A stretch of 64,000 nt of DNA from Natrinema versiforme. Lineage in GTDB: Archaea; Halobacteriota; Halobacteria; Halobacteriales; Natrialbaceae. A program made the position numbers and the translations under genes. This document shows positions 17,910 to 26,211 of this stretch, piece after piece; the stretch's first letter is position 1; each line of letters begins with the position of its first letter. Where the stretch lies: contig NZ_CP040331.1 in assembly GCF_005576615.1 (NCBI RefSeq), positions 124,001 to 188,000 on the forward strand. Direction: 5' to 3'. The notes beneath the pieces are model-generated. The model was not told the DNA's origin and searched no databases. It saw only the letters and a list, made by a program, of their open reading frames with translations.

Positions 17910-18233
17910 CTATCCGTTAGCGAGGAGTGACGTGAGTCCGTGCGCCATCGATCCCGCCGTAGAACGGCGGTTCGCACCGATTTCGCAGGGACGTGTAGTT
18001 CGTTTTCGTCCGGCGGTGGACGGGACACGTTGTCGGACTTCGTAGGTCGTGAAGTGGCTGTCGCGCCCTCCGTTCAATGTGCTCTCACCCATTTGACTCG
18101 TGTAGATAGTAACGAGCGGGCCACACGTTCCGATACGATGTGCGCCGACCAAGATACCGATCACGAGAAACAACAGTACGTCGGTGCCGAGCAACGCAAC
18201 TGGTTCTATAGTTGTGAATGTCGAAAGCGCCAC
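17910..18233 (-). pseudogene. N-terminal fragment of a TauE/SafE-like (cytochrome biogenesis type) membrane protein
   Basis: The first 50 residues read as one membrane helix followed by the loop VGAHRIGTCGPLVTIYTSQM. This matches the GAHCIGMCGPL motif of the SafE/HupE-like family often placed next to copper ATPases, with the first Cys and the Met substituted. After EVRQ the sequence loses hydrophobic character, consistent with a frameshift or deletion, and it stops just before copA. Intact relatives have six helices. The start used is near 18233. Confidence 0.5.
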
Positions 18234-18415
18234 TGATCGATGTAGCCGTTCGAGGAGGTAAGGTATTTCGTATCGATTGGCGACATGTTAAGGTATTAAT
18301 ATTATTGGCGTGCCCTCACAGGCCCTCATACGGATGAGTAAGTCAGTAACCCACGACTGAACAGTAGTTGCTGAAGTGGCCAGACAACGATTGTCGTTGC
18401 GGTCGTTGTCTCGAT

Positions 18416-19540
18416 ATGGTCGAGACAACTGAGGCAACGCAGGTGACTCGAGCAGTTTCATCACTGCTGTTTCCGGAACTTGACTTCGGGATCGCCGCGA
18501 ACGGTACCTATCCGAGCGAGGACTTCCAGCGAGCCCTCGCTCGGATCGCATTCGACAACGAGTTCGTCAATACTGGTGCGAAAGCCTATCAGCTTGCCCG
18601 TGGCGACGATATTGCTATTGATGCAACCGCTCGAAATCCGCTCGCACGGGCGCTCCTCTACCATTTGCGTGGACTCGACGCGGACGCGGTCGACGACCAG
18701 TTCGACCGCGTCCGCGAGGCAATCCTCGAGGAAGCAACTCGCAACCGGATGTTCACCCGGCCGGTCGACGTCGCAATCGACGTTCACGACTGGCTCTATT
18801 ACGGGGACGAAGAGACTCCTCACGTCTGTACAACGAATCCTGCGCAGGGTACCGATCGTGCGTACAAGGTCGCTACGTATCGTTGATCCGAGCATCCGCT
18901 TCACGCTCGGATCGGTAGCTCTGAAAGGCAGCGATACCGACGAGTTGGCGGATGCACTCCGCCAACTCGTCTCAAAAGCCCGCGAGTACGTCGACATCAA
19001 TCAGCTCTACCTCGACGTGGTTTCTACCGCGTTCACCTCGCATTAGCGCTCGAAGAACTCGACGTTGAGTTCCTGATGCGTGCGCCGCAAACACGAAAGG
19101 TACAGCAATTCATTGACGACCATGACAGCGACACGTTCATCACGGAGTACGAGATGGCTCGGTCGAATCCGCCGACGGGCCGGACGACAGTCCGACTCGT
19201 CGTCGTTCTGCACCGAACACGAGATGATGACCACTTCTGTCTGGTCACCAACCGCAATCTCGACGTCAGTTCCGACGTCGAGATCGCTTGGCCACTGGCC
19301 GAAGCGTATCGCCGTCGCTGGGGCATCAAGACCTCCTATCGGAAGATTACGGAGTTTCTCCCGAGAACATCGTCACCAATGTTCTCGGTACGGCTGTTCT
19401 ACTTTCTGTTCGCTGTCGCGTTGTACAATCTGTGGGTGTTGACGAACCTGCTCGTGACGCCCCGCCGGGCGGTCAGGACGACTGGATCCGTCCCGACCGC
19501 CCTGTTTCACGCGGTTCTCGGGCAAATACTGTACAGATAG
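18416..19540 (+). pseudogene. ISH3-like DDE transposase with two frameshifts
   Basis: Three reading frames join into one near full-length transposase of about 375 residues. The first runs from MVETTEATQVTRAVSS to DRAYKVAT. The second (LRIVDPSIRFTLGSVAL to INQLYLD) begins near 18880. The third (FYRVHLALALEELDVEFLMRAPQ to the TAG at 19538) begins near 19020. AIDVHDWLYYG and the YRRRWGIKTSYRKI signature suit the ISH3/IS4-superfamily. The two frameshifts make it inactive. I could not identify terminal inverted repeats. Confidence 0.72.
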
Positions 19541-19555
19541 CGGTTGTCTCGGCGA

Positions 19556-19583
19556 CTGACTCGGACTGATCAGCCCGAGTCAG
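19556..19583. repeat. Inverted repeat after the ISH3-like remnant
   Basis: CTGACTCGG and CCGAGTCAG form a 9-bp stem with a 10-nt loop, 15 bp beyond the transposase stop. It may be part of the old IS right end or a terminator; there is no T-tract. Confidence 0.35.
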
Positions 19584-19764
19584 TACGCCCCTCCGTACTG
19601 GCAAGACTTGGAGAACAACGGCTGACGGAAAGCTTCGGCAGCTGTTACACTCTCTGAGCAGCACTGAGCACGGTTTCACGAAGCTGCAGGTGAAACAAGA
19701 CTTCAATCTCCGCGGCTTTCCGAATCAAATCAGCAACTACTGTTTAGCCGTGGGAGGATGTCAG

Positions 19765-20234
19765 CTATCGGATCGCATTTTCCATCACGAGAAATTCAAA
19801 GTCATAGTTCTCCTGCGAGACTGTCTCAACGTCTTCATACCCACGTTGGCGGTACATCTCCGGGAGATACGGATGCTCTTCCGGAGTGATCAGCCGGATC
19901 GTAGCGTACCCATATGCCGAGCCTGTTCCTCTGCGTAATCAAGTAACTGTCTTCCGACGCCCTCTCTTTTCCAGTTTTCGTGGACGGCGAGTCGACTGAG
20001 TTTCACATGGTCTGAATCTGTTTCTTCGAGACAGACACCGCCAATTACATCGCCGCCTTTCTTGGCAACGTAGACCGTGTTCTGCCGAACCAAGCCAGCT
20101 ATCTTCTTCTCTGATGCAGACTCTGCTTCGTTGGGGAGTCCTAGCCGACGATTTTCCTGATACGCGCTCTGGTATACCTCCGTAAGTTGCTTGACGGCAG
20201 CCACTGTTGCTTGTCGAATGTGCGGTTCACTCAT
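19765..20234 (-). pseudogene. GNAT-family N-acetyltransferase with a frameshift
   Basis: The first 108 residues show a normal GNAT fold: an N-terminal helix, the central strand DVIGGVCLEE, then LSRLAVHENWKREGVGRQLLDYAEEQA with the acetyl-CoA-binding R/Q-x-x-G-x-G/A type loop. Near 19908 a one-base deletion diverts the frame into an early stop. In the shifted frame the expected C-terminus continues (ATIRLITPEEHP, YRQRGYEDVETVSQ) to a stop at 19765. The intact protein would be about 155 residues. The substrate is unknown. A sequencing error could produce the same picture. Confidence 0.75.
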
Positions 20235-20355
20235 TTGTGACGATTATCTATCTGATGAAACATGATAACATAACATCCTGTACTCATCGGCAACTACAGA
20301 TACAGACTGTGCGAACTTCGTTGTACTTTTCGTTTCCGGTCGCCAAAAGAGCGTA

Positions 20356-20571
20356 ATGGGAATCCAAAGCTACTTTGAATCCGATCTCCGGTTCTACTAT
20401 GCGGTTGGTGGGTTCGTAATACTGGTTTTCATAAGCGGGATCGCTGTATCGGCGATATTGGAGCTCGCCGTCATTGATCAGCGGCTCATTCCGCTCATTG
20501 TCGGATTCTTCTTGTTCATGTTCGTCTACTTTATCTCGGTAAGTGTTCAGGCTCTCGAACCGGATTCGTGA
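20356..20571 (+). CDS. Small two-helix membrane protein (71 aa)
   Basis: An 11-residue polar start (MGIQSYFESDL) is followed by two strongly hydrophobic helices separated by AVIDQRL and a short acidic tail, ALEPDS. This N-in, C-in hairpin shape is common among small haloarchaeal membrane proteins. It is divergent from the broken GNAT gene, about 120 bp away. No function can be inferred. Support comes from the hydrophobic pattern and the isolated ATG. Confidence 0.6.
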   Translation: MGIQSYFESDLRFYYAVGGFVILVFISGIAVSAILELAVIDQRLIPLIVGFFLFMFVYFISVSVQALEPDS

Positions 20572-20751
20572 CGCGGTCATTTTTGAATATACTGTTCACT
20601 CCTTCACCTGTACTGTGATTCAGCCTATCTCCCATACAACGCAAAATGAGGATACGCCAGCTACTCCACACCATTCTCGTCCGGAGAACGGCGAGTAGTC
20701 CCCAAGTTCGAAGCACCGGCAGGCGTCGCGTAGTGGCTGGGTTAGTGACGG

Positions 20752-22281
20752 CTATCGATCCCTCTCAGTCGATTCGGCGGTGTTCTCCTCGGAGGATGGG
20801 AGTATCTGGGGTCCGCCCGCCTGCCGACTGTATAGCCACTCTGCCCAAGAGAGTTTGAGTTGACTCGGATCTCGGTTCGGGAACTGCCGTTCGGCCGTCT
20901 GACTATAATTGAGCAGCGCGACCAGCAGAACACCTCCAATTATATTGCCGAGTGTGACTGGCACAAAGAACGCTGCAAACGCGGCCCAAAGGCTGGTATT
21001 CCCCTGAAAAACAAAGTAGAGAACTTCGCATGCACCCGTAATGCAATGGAACAGGTCGGCCGATGGAATCAGAAACATGAGGAAAATGACAAGCAGTAAT
21101 CGCGTCGTCGTGTCCCGACTTGCATGCACCAGCCAGACCATCGCTGCGACGATATTCCCGGCGAAAATACCCTTGAAGAAGAGATCCCACCAGCCGGTTT
21201 CGAACGCATGTTCGCCGAAACCCAAAGCAACCTCGGCAGCCTGAGGGGTAAAGACGCCCGTCGTTGCGAGGACGAACGCACCGAGAGCTGCGCCGAGAAC
21301 GTTCGCGACGATAACGATTCCCCAGAGTCGAAGCAGGTTTCGAATACTCGCGATACGCGTCAATACGAGCGTGACGGGTGTGAGCGTGTTCTCGGTGAAC
21401 AGCTGATACCGTCCAAGTACGATGAGGATAAATCCGACCGGATAGAACAGGTTCCCGATCAGTGGCGCCGACTCGAGTGGAACGGTCGCGGTGACCGCAG
21501 ATCGTGCGAGAAACGTCAACGTGATTGCAAGCCCAGCAGCTAACCCACTCATGAACAACTGGCGCTTGCTTCTGCTAAACTCCTCGTCCGCGGTGGCGAC
21601 GAGTCGCTGGAAAATTTCGTCCGCCGAAAAATAATCTCGGATTGCCGCGCCCGCAGCCGGCGCTCCGCTTCGCGACCGTTCGATCGTCTCGCGCATCGAC
21701 CTGTTACGGTGTCGAATAGAGGCCTGAATCGCACTGAGATCGCCCGCCTGGACGATTGCTTCGAACAGTGGATCGTGCTTGAGGGGACCGTTGTACCGGC
21801 GGCCGTTGATGAAGACCGTTGGCGTGCCATTAACGCCGCTGTGTGCTCCGCTCGCGACGTCTTCTTCGATGCGTTCCTCGTGAACCCCAACATCCAACTC
21901 TCGAGTGAGCTGTTCGGTATCAAGCCCGAGTTCGTCGGCGTATCTAGTCAGGTCCTCGTCGGTGAGTGCGTCCTGATGCTCGTAGAGGATGTCATGCATC
22001 TCCCAGAACATTCCCTGCGCGGCGGCGGCTTCGGCAGCTTCCGCGGCACGCAGGGCGTGTGGGTGAGCCTCCGTGAGCGGAAAGTGCCGGAAGACGAACC
22101 GAAGTTTGTCGCCGAGTCGGTCCTGAATACGTTTGATTACCGGGTATAGATCGCCACAGGACGGGCACTCGAAGTCTCCGTACACTACCAGCGTGAGCGG
22201 CGCATCGTCGGGGCCGCGCACGTGATCGCGCTCCGTGACTGGGACCGCAAGCGTCGAGACCGTAGATCGACTCATGAACAA
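20752..22281 (-). CDS. DsbA-like thioredoxin domain fused to a formate/nitrite-type channel
   Basis: A 509-residue fusion. Residues about 15-190 are a DsbA-family thioredoxin fold with the active site CPSC (39-42), FRHFPL and the cis-proline loop NGTPTVFING. After a linker of about 50 residues (ERSRSGAPAAGAA), residues about 235-480 form a six-helix FNT/FocA-like channel: FMSGLAAGLAITLTF, YPVGFILIVLGRYQLFTENT, LIPSADLFHCITG and GNIIGGVLLVALL. The GRYQLFTENT and GNIIGG motifs are typical of YfdC-like FNT proteins. No signal peptide precedes the DsbA part, so it probably faces the cytoplasm. Transported substrate and redox partner are unknown; thiol-dependent gating is speculation. Confidence 0.92.
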   Translation of the reverse strand: MFMSRSTVSTLAVPVTERDHVRGPDDAPLTLVVYGDFECPSCGDLYPVIKRIQDRLGDKLRFVFRHFPLTEAHPHALRAAEAAEAAAAQGMFWEMHDILYEHQDALTDEDLTRYADELGLDTEQLTRELDVGVHEERIEEDVASGAHSGVNGTPTVFINGRRYNGPLKHDPLFEAIVQAGDLSAIQASIRHRNRSMRETIERSRSGAPAAGAAIRDYFSADEIFQRLVATADEEFSRSKRQLFMSGLAAGLAITLTFLARSAVTATVPLESAPLIGNLFYPVGFILIVLGRYQLFTENTLTPVTLVLTRIASIRNLLRLWGIVIVANVLGAALGAFVLATTGVFTPQAAEVALGFGEHAFETGWWDLFFKGIFAGNIVAAMVWLVHASRDTTTRLLLVIFLMFLIPSADLFHCITGACEVLYFVFQGNTSLWAAFAAFFVPVTLGNIIGGVLLVALLNYSQTAERQFPNRDPSQLKLSWAEWLYSRQAGGPQILPSSEENTAESTERDR

Positions 22282-22627
22282 CTGCAGAAGGCCACGGCTC
22301 TCAGGCCCTTATTTCTCAGGATATCTGGCTCCACGACGAATATTGGTTTCCGGTGTGTGACCGCCAGGCGTTCGTTCGGGTAGTCGGACGATATCTTTGC
22401 GAGGGCGGCTGAAGCTACGGTCACGTTCCGAAGGTCGCTCGAGGGAGCCGAAACACTCGTACTCTCCGCTGGATCTTGCGTAGTGGGCCGTCGTTTACTA
22501 CATATCACGGCCATCAGTGAACCGCACAATCGATATAGAGTTAACTGTCTGGCTCTGTCGAGACGCTCAAACGTTGACATGACCAGCCTGCTGAATACAG
22601 GATGCAAGTCGGTCATGTTGGATAAGG
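22282..22627. other. Intergenic region upstream of the DsbA-FNT gene
   Basis: This 346-bp spacer between the DsbA-FNT start and the menA tail holds no convincing gene. The part next to 22281 should contain the promoter; no obvious repeat or operator is visible. Confidence 0.4.
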
Positions 22628-23539
22628 TCAGAAGAAGGATGGCGTCGCAAGACCGACTGCGAACAAAAGTGAGAACGCGAGGAAAAGCTTCCCGGTCCGT
22701 TCTAATGCTGGATTGAGAGCTGCTCCTGTCGTCTCATCACGGACTGTGGTCCACAGTCGCCAGCCCAGCGGCGCAGTCAACAGCGGAGCAAGTGGCAATA
22801 CACTCTCCCACACACCTGCAAAAACCAGGGGGACGAGATAGGCGAGTACGAGCAGCACAGCATACTCGATTCGGCTCCACCGGTATCCGATCTTCACAGC
22901 TAGAGTGTCCTTCCCAGTTTCTCGGTCTGTTTCCAAATCCCGAATGTTATTCACGACGAGGATATTCGTCGAGAGCGCGGCTGCCGGTACACTTGCCACG
23001 ACTGCGGCGACCGTGACTGTGCCCGCAGGTATCGTGAGCGGAATCAGACGCGCGGAAGCGACTGTCGAAACTGCCTGCACGTAGTAGGTGCCGGTCATCG
23101 CAATGAGCCCGAAGAAGATGAACACGAATAGGTCTCCGAGACCGTGATATCCGAACGGATAGGGACCGCCGGTGTACGCGAAACCAGCAAGGATCGAGAG
23201 GAGACCGACGACAAGAATCGGAACGCCACCGACATAGACCAGGTAGACGCCGACGAGCGCCGCAAGCGAGAACGCAACGTACATCGCTCGGCGGACACGC
23301 GCGGGAGAGATGAGGCCCGACTGCGTAACCCGCTGGAACCCTTCTCAATCCTCTGTGTCAGCACCGCGAATGGCGTCGTAGTAATCGTTCGTGAAGTTAG
23401 ACCCGATCTGAAGGAGAAGCGCGCCGAGCAACGCAGCAACCGCGGGTCCAGCTGCAAACACACCATCGTGTATCGCTAACCCAACGCCGACGATGACTGG
23501 AGAAGCACCTGCCGGTAGCGACTGTGGACGCATCGCCAT
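22628..23539 (-). pseudogene. menA: menA-type prenyltransferase interrupted by an in-frame TGA
   Basis: MenA attaches a polyprenyl chain to 1,4-dihydroxy-2-naphthoate in menaquinone synthesis, in the membrane. The two halves are in the same frame. Residues 1-64 run from MAMRPQSLPAGASPVIVGVG to NDYYDAIRGADTED, containing the first Asp-rich prenyl-diphosphate site. A TGA at 23345-23347 follows, and then EGFQRVTQSGLISP continues to the end with the second site, NNIRDLETDRETGKDT. Arginine is common at this position, so a single CGA to TGA change explains the break. Sense sequence also continues a few codons upstream (YLRAWL) without a clear start. Natural nonsense or a sequencing error are both possible. 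Confidence 0.85.
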
Positions 23540-23797
23540 CAACCACGCCCGCAGATAGGATACGTCAGATTGATTGTCTATCAGTAGATGACTTTCTGGT
23601 GATACTATTTCTCTCTGTTGAGATCGACTCTTGGCTACCGATTCTCTCGAGTTTCATTCCGTTCAAGTGAAACCATCTGTCGAACTTACTTTGTGTTGTA
23701 ATTACCTGCACTCTGATTGTCTCTCAGCTGTGAGCCCGAAAGTGTGAGTTTTGCCTGAGTCTGAAGATATAGGATTCTCCGTGTTGGTCTCGAAGAG

Positions 23798-24664
23798 TTA
23801 GGTTGTTGATTCTACTTGAAGTCGAATCTTGATGCCATCGGGATCAGTAATTTCGATACCGTCGCTGGTCTCGGTGACTGGAATGGCCTGGTCTGCAACC
23901 CGCTCCTGAACTGCATCAAGTGCACTCGACTTCGGGACAACCACTTCGAACCACGACAGTCCTCGTCCGTCGCTTGGTGTCGTCCGATGGTGCCACGTGT
24001 TGGCTCCGAGATGGTGGTGATACCCACCCGCAGACACGAAGGACGCGGCAGGAACGGTCGTCTGCACCTCGAATCCGAGTGTGTCCACGTAGAAGTCCCT
24101 GAACGCGTCCAGCGAAGAGACTTCGATGTGGACGTGACCGATGTCTGTTCCCGACGGTACCCGACTCCCTCCTGTGGCCGCAGCTTCGATGCTGGCGAGG
24201 TCGAGTGGCTCGGTGCTGATCCGAACACGACCGTCGTCGGCGATGGGCCACTCCTCGCGGGGGTAGTCGCGGTAGATCTCGATCCCGTTCCCTTCCAGGT
24301 CGGTGAGATACAGTGCCTCGCTGACCCAGTGGTCGGATGCGCCGCCGAGTTGCCAGCGGTCCCGTATCCGAGCCAGCGCGTCACCGAGTGCCGCCCGCGA
24401 AGGTACTCTGAAGGCGGTGTGATAGAGCCCCACACTTGATTGATGCCGTGAGGGTGCGTCTGTATCGCCCTCCAAGACGAGCAGCGCGGTGTCTGCAACA
24501 CCGAGTACCGAACGGGTATCGGTTTCGTCGAGCACACTCAGGCCGACGACGTCCCGATAGAACCCGGTCAGCTCATCGAGGTCGTTGACGCGGAGTGCAG
24601 TTCGACCGATGTGTGTCCCCTGCGGGAGCGTATCTGGATTCGATGGCGTGGTCATGTTAGACAT
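23798..24664 (-). CDS. VOC-family dioxygenase (two-module, catechol 2,3-dioxygenase-like)
   Basis: A 288-residue protein made of two vicinal-oxygen-chelate modules: residues about 15-135 (HIGRTALRVNDLDEL, GLYHTAFRV, EIYRDYP) and about 170-280 (HVHIEVSSLDAF, TNTWHHR-like and FEVVVPKSS). The spacing of His and Glu ligands fits CatE/CatD-type ring-cleaving dioxygenases or quinone-detoxifying relatives. It is the last gene of a tightly packed operon (SDR, DoxX, VOC) with no gap to the DoxX gene, controlled by the divergent HxlR gene. Such operons usually answer to quinones and other electrophiles. The substrate is not known. Confidence 0.9.
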   Translation of the reverse strand: MSNMTTPSNPDTLPQGTHIGRTALRVNDLDELTGFYRDVVGLSVLDETDTRSVLGVADTALLVLEGDTDAPSRHQSSVGLYHTAFRVPSRAALGDALARIRDRWQLGGASDHWVSEALYLTDLEGNGIEIYRDYPREEWPIADDGRVRISTEPLDLASIEAAATGGSRVPSGTDIGHVHIEVSSLDAFRDFYVDTLGFEVQTTVPAASFVSAGGYHHHLGANTWHHRTTPSDGRGLSWFEVVVPKSSALDAVQERVADQAIPVTETSDGIEITDPDGIKIRLQVESTT

Positions 24665-25084
24665 CTAGAGACCGATGTTGAGTGCGTATGGCCAGGCAGT
24701 GCCACTAATCGCAACGAGTACGAGCGCAGCGCCGAAGAGTGTGGCGTTCTTCAGGAAGTCCGTCATCTCAGACTGGTGCTGTTCGGAGTCCCCGACCGTC
24801 CAGAAGTCGTGCATGACCGGCGTCACGCCGAGGAAGAACAGCGCGATCGCTGCTGCACCGACGAGCGGGTAAACACCGAGCGCGATGGCAAGCCCGCCTA
24901 GGATGAGCATGAGGCCGGATCCGATAACCGCAAGCCGAGGGGCTGGAATACCCTTAGCTGCGGCGTAGCCGCTCATGCCGTCGAGGCCCGTGAAGTGATT
25001 GAGTCCCATGAATCCGAGTAGGACGCCAAAGACAAGTCGACCTACCAAGAAGGCGAGGCCACCAACCGTGGTCTCCAGGGCCAT
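24665..25084 (-). CDS. DoxX-family membrane protein
   Basis: A 139-residue protein with four predicted helices. The first carries the DoxX-type GRLVFGVLLGFMGLNHF motif and GMSGYAAAKGIPAP loop, typical of the DoxX/quinol oxidase-associated family. Family members sit in the cytoplasmic membrane and are linked to redox or thiol stress. Its start overlaps the stop of the SDR gene by one base, and its stop abuts the VOC gene start, so translational coupling is likely. Confidence 0.9.
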   Translation of the reverse strand: MALETTVGGLAFLVGRLVFGVLLGFMGLNHFTGLDGMSGYAAAKGIPAPRLAVIGSGLMLILGGLAIALGVYPLVGAAAIALFFLGVTPVMHDFWTVGDSEQHQSEMTDFLKNATLFGAALVLVAISGTAWPYALNIGL

Positions 25085-25785
25085 CAGACCACGCCCTCCG
25101 GCTTGCCCCCAGTCATCTGGACGATCTGTCCCCCCACACCCTTGTTCGAGAGTAAGTGGAGCACTTCATCGACGATAGCTTCGGGGGCCGTCCATTCCGA
25201 GAAGTCGGCGTCGGGCATCGCCTCGCGGTTGCCCGGAACGTCGATGAGGAACGGGGCGACCGCGTTGACGCGGGCATCGAGTTCGACATCGAGTGACTCG
25301 GTCAGCGTCCGGACCGCGCCCTTACCGACGTCGTACGCGAGCGTGCCACCAACAGGGTCGATCGCGCGGTCGGAGCTGAACAGGACGACGCCGTTTTGCT
25401 CGCTGAGGTGGTCTGCGAAGGCCTTGACGGTCAGAAACGCCGTCGTTGCGTGCCGACTGAGCGCGGCCTCGAACGCATCACTATCGGTGTCGTCGATACC
25501 ACCCATCGAGAACCCGCCAGCGAGGCCGACGATGTGATCAACCGACCCGTGTTCGTCGGTAACAGTCTCAGCGAAGGCTTCGACCGCTGTCTGGTCGGTG
25601 AGATCGACCTGATGGTACGATACTGCGTCGGCGTACTCAGCACGGGACTCAACGTCATCTCTCGCCGTTTCAGTGATGTAAGTGCCAACGACATCAGCAC
25701 CACGGTCAACCAGCGCATCTGTTATGTACGGACCCATGTTACCGGTGGCACTGGTCACGAGTACCGTCGGATTCTGTAGTTCCAT
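25084..25785 (-). CDS. Short-chain dehydrogenase/reductase (SDR)
   Basis: A 233-residue NAD(P)-dependent oxidoreductase. The Rossmann start is VLVTSATGNMG (TGxxxGxG type). VGLAGG replaces the usual NNAG, and the catalytic Tyr and Lys sit in YDVGKGA, preceded by a serine strand (LFSSDRAIDP). The C-terminal region ends in a GGQIVQMTGGK lid. It is the first gene of the SDR-DoxX-VOC operon, 62 bp from the divergent HxlR regulator with a shared promoter. A role in reducing quinones or other electrophilic carbonyls is likely from context. Confidence 0.91.
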   Translation of the reverse strand: MELQNPTVLVTSATGNMGPYITDALVDRGADVVGTYITETARDDVESRAEYADAVSYHQVDLTDQTAVEAFAETVTDEHGSVDHIVGLAGGFSMGGIDDTDSDAFEAALSRHATTAFLTVKAFADHLSEQNGVVLFSSDRAIDPVGGTLAYDVGKGAVRTLTESLDVELDARVNAVAPFLIDVPGNREAMPDADFSEWTAPEAIVDEVLHLLSNKGVGGQIVQMTGGKPEGVV

Positions 25786-25847
25786 TTCATTACCTAGTTT
25801 GTATCCAAACCTATTTATAATTCAGGCAACAATAGTGTGACCAGGTA
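25786..25847. promoter_or_regulatory. Symmetric divergent promoter and HxlR operator candidate
   Basis: A single AT-rich element, ATTTATAA (25813-25820), lies midway, roughly 28-35 bp from both divergent ATGs, and can be read as a TATA box on either strand. An inverted repeat GTTTG-TATC-CAAAC (25797-25810) flanks it, and ATTACCT/AGGTAAT words overlap the two start codons. Leaderless transcription both ways and repression by HxlR are inferred. Confidence 0.6.
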
Positions 25848-26198
25848 ATGGCGACCCAACCACCAGAGGCGGAGGAAGACACCGAGGTTGAACAACTAAA
25901 TACGGCTGTCTGCAACGTAGTAGGATCAATTGAAGAGATCGGGTCGAAGTGGAAGCTCATCGTTCTCAACGATCTGCGAGACGGCGAAAAGCGGTTCAAC
26001 GAACTCAAGCGATCAACTGGTGCGAGTTCCTACACGCTCTCGCGTGTGCTCGACAACTTGGAAGAGGATGGTTTCATCGAGAACCGTAAGGAGTTCGAAT
26101 CGCCTGTCGCAAGCTATTATACGTTGACCGAGAAGGGAGGTGCACTCTGTCCTGTGTTCGAGGCACTCGACGAGTGGGGCGAAGATTGGCTCTCGTAA
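25848..26198 (+). CDS. HxlR-family redox/electrophile-responsive repressor
   Basis: A 116-residue winged-helix protein with the hallmark Cys near the N-terminus (Val-Cys-Asn, about residue 25), IGSKWKLIVLNDLRDGEKRFNEL, and a wing SPVASYYTLTEKG. HxlR proteins bind palindromes as dimers, and many sense quinones, aldehydes or hypochlorite through the conserved Cys. It is divergent from the SDR-DoxX-VOC operon, the usual arrangement of a regulator with its target. It probably also represses itself through the shared promoter. Confidence 0.93.
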   Translation: MATQPPEAEEDTEVEQLNTAVCNVVGSIEEIGSKWKLIVLNDLRDGEKRFNELKRSTGASSYTLSRVLDNLEEDGFIENRKEFESPVASYYTLTEKGGALCPVFEALDEWGEDWLS

Positions 26199-26211
26199 GT
26201 AATTCCAAATT

